Below, piece by piece: positions 62,590 through 64,000 of a DNA stretch of 64,000 nt. The DNA comes from Spirometra erinaceieuropaei (Eukaryota; Platyhelminthes; Cestoda; Diphyllobothriidea; Diphyllobothriidae). Made by a program: the position numbers and the translations under genes. Each line of letters begins with the position of its first letter. Position 1 is the first letter of the stretch. The notes below the pieces were generated by a model that saw nothing but the letters and a program-made list of their open reading frames with translations, searched no databases and was not told where the DNA came from. Location of the stretch: assembly GCA_902702965.1 (NCBI GenBank), contig CACRXP010000606.1:74059-138058 (forward strand), given 5' to 3'.

Positions 62590-64000
62590 CATGCATACTT
62601 TCTAGTTGAGCGTGTATATACAAACTAATATAGGTCCGAATAACCCGGATTTCGTTCGATATAACATGTACAAGCTCTTTAGCCCTCTCGGTCTGCGTCT
62701 TTCACAGTGATTGGTCGGTTGATGCAGGCGTTTCTAAAATGTGAAAAGTGTCCCGATCTGTTCGGAAATCAGTCAACTGCTAACATGTTCAGCTGGTGCA
62801 CTGTTTTTCATAACAAAAGACCTGTGCTGTGACTCCCTCTGGTAAGGCAACGTTGATTTTACTTGAAACCAAAATGGATCATACGGGTCCCGTCGTAGTC
62901 ACGCTTATCGCTTCTCAACTTTTTGAGCTAAGGTCATGGTGGGTAATCCGGCGGCACAACCTGCGTTTTTAATGGTATTGAATAAAACACGACTATTTTA
63001 ACTGGTCTAGTAGGCATTCTTTGTAGGCCGTCGATTCCTGGGTGCAATCTATAGATCCTTACTCAGATCCCTCCTGTTAAATGCATTCGGCTTTCAAACA
63101 GGAGTGGACACTCACCGATCTGTTGGCTCCCTAAGACAAGAAAACTCCGTGTGGGTAGCAGATGATTGTCTTTTTGAGACTTCGATCTTTCAGACGGTAC
63201 CGGATTGAATAAATGCCGGATCTGCAGCTAGAGGGAATGGGAGGAGCGAGGCACTGATGAAAATCGGCTCGACCAATCTGGTAGACCCCGTCTGCGGGTC
63301 ATGTGCACCGTGTGCGAGTGCACGTCTGAGTTTCTGCTCCCAGCTGTTGTTCAAGGTTGCGATTGGCTGTGTGAAGGTAAAATAAACCCCTAACAGTACT
63401 GCATCATTCTACCGTCATCTTCCATCGTCTCCCCCCGCTAATTCCAACTTCATCTGACAGTAGCACGGACAAGGGCCGATAGGTGATTTTGAGGAGACAC
63501 TAGTAATTTTTATATCTGTACCAGCTATCTGAAGCCTTCCTCTTGAGTAGGAAGTCAGGTCCTGCGGGCGTCGAACAGTTTTGTCGCCAGTGTCAATCGT
63601 AAACAGCCCCTGACCCTTCTTCATTAGTAGTATTTGTCCGCCCAATTCAGTCTCACTTATATATACGCCTCTCTACCATTCTATACATATATATTCACTC
63701 AGGAATGGGTGCACACCGATCCTTTGGCTTCCCGAAGCAAACCAGCTTCGTATGGGGGAAAGAGGTCAAGAACGGGCAACTGCCTACCAGGCCGAAGCCC
63801 GCCAAGCTACGATAGCAGAGAGGAAACGACAGAGTCTGAGGGGATAGATTGATACAGAAATCAAAGGACGAGGTGGCGAGCATCCGTAGCTTTCGATAAA
63901 TTCACGTCGGGCCAGTACAGTTATAGGGGAACGGGGTAGAAGTAAAACATGTCAGCAATAAGAGAAATCGGTAAAAGTTCGCCTTAAAACACAGGCGGGG
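62590..64000. other. No gene recognised
   Basis: 63105-63165 and 63704-63760 are loosely alike (GGAGTGGACACTCACCGATC vs GGAATGGGTGCACACCGATC, then TTGGCT(C/T)CC), suggesting a further dispersed repeat. A 76-codon - frame at 63645-63415 has no recognised domain. Confidence 0.4.

Overview
The window is a piece of a eukaryotic nuclear genome made mostly of repeats, with few genes. I read it as a flatworm, probably a tapeworm. The reasons are very short introns (36 and 38 bases) at the 5' end of an otherwise ordinary metazoan gene, degenerate TTAGGG-type repeats, Penelope-like elements carrying hammerhead motifs, and many decayed CR1/jockey-like and RTE-like LINE fragments. A diphyllobothriidean tapeworm (Schistocephalus or Spirometra type) is my best guess from memory of such repeats; nothing here proves it. 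There are no bacterial operons, CRISPR arrays or ribosome binding sites.

Two conserved genes are readable. (1) A complete seven-exon FAM76 gene lies on the + strand, 32948-44322. Its phases close exactly, and intron 4 is 9.3 kb and packed with transposons. (2) The zf-HIT exon of ZNHIT6/BCD1, a box C/D snoRNP assembly factor, lies on the - strand at 14338-15023; its 3' exons were not found. A further - strand reading frame at 9466-10128 has a good splice acceptor and may be an exon of an unrecognised gene.

Layout. 0-1.1 kb: LINE reverse transcriptase (RT) relic. 1.2-1.6 kb: assembly gap and (CT)n. 3.2-4.2 kb: repeat with heat-shock-element motifs, then a LINE 3' end. 5-8.6 kb: family B repeat and telomere-like DNA. 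9-15.6 kb: candidate exons, a decayed family F element, ZNHIT6. 15.7-18.4 kb: a 2.2-kb CR1-like insertion between 267-bp direct repeats. 19-23.8 kb: LINE relics, a 160-bp tandem repeat, a LINE broken by a gap. 25-32 kb: tRNA-like repeats, foldback family A SINEs, a 32-bp perfect hairpin, two inverted Penelope elements with hammerhead motifs, another LINE. 33-44 kb: FAM76, whose large intron holds an inverted RTE pair, a LINE, a TA-flanked long-TIR element (family F) and SINEs. 44-64 kb: a zinc-finger retroelement relic, three more F elements and part of another, more A and B copies, a (CAT)n tract, and an F element with a 395-bp insertion.

The recurring theme is inverted (foldback) architecture. 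It appears in family F, in family A dimers, and in the Penelope, RTE and LINE relics, at arm lengths from 32 bp to about 470 bp. Family letters (A, B, C, D, F, H, T) are mine and used only within this annotation. All homology calls come from reading the sequence and recalling protein families; no search was run.
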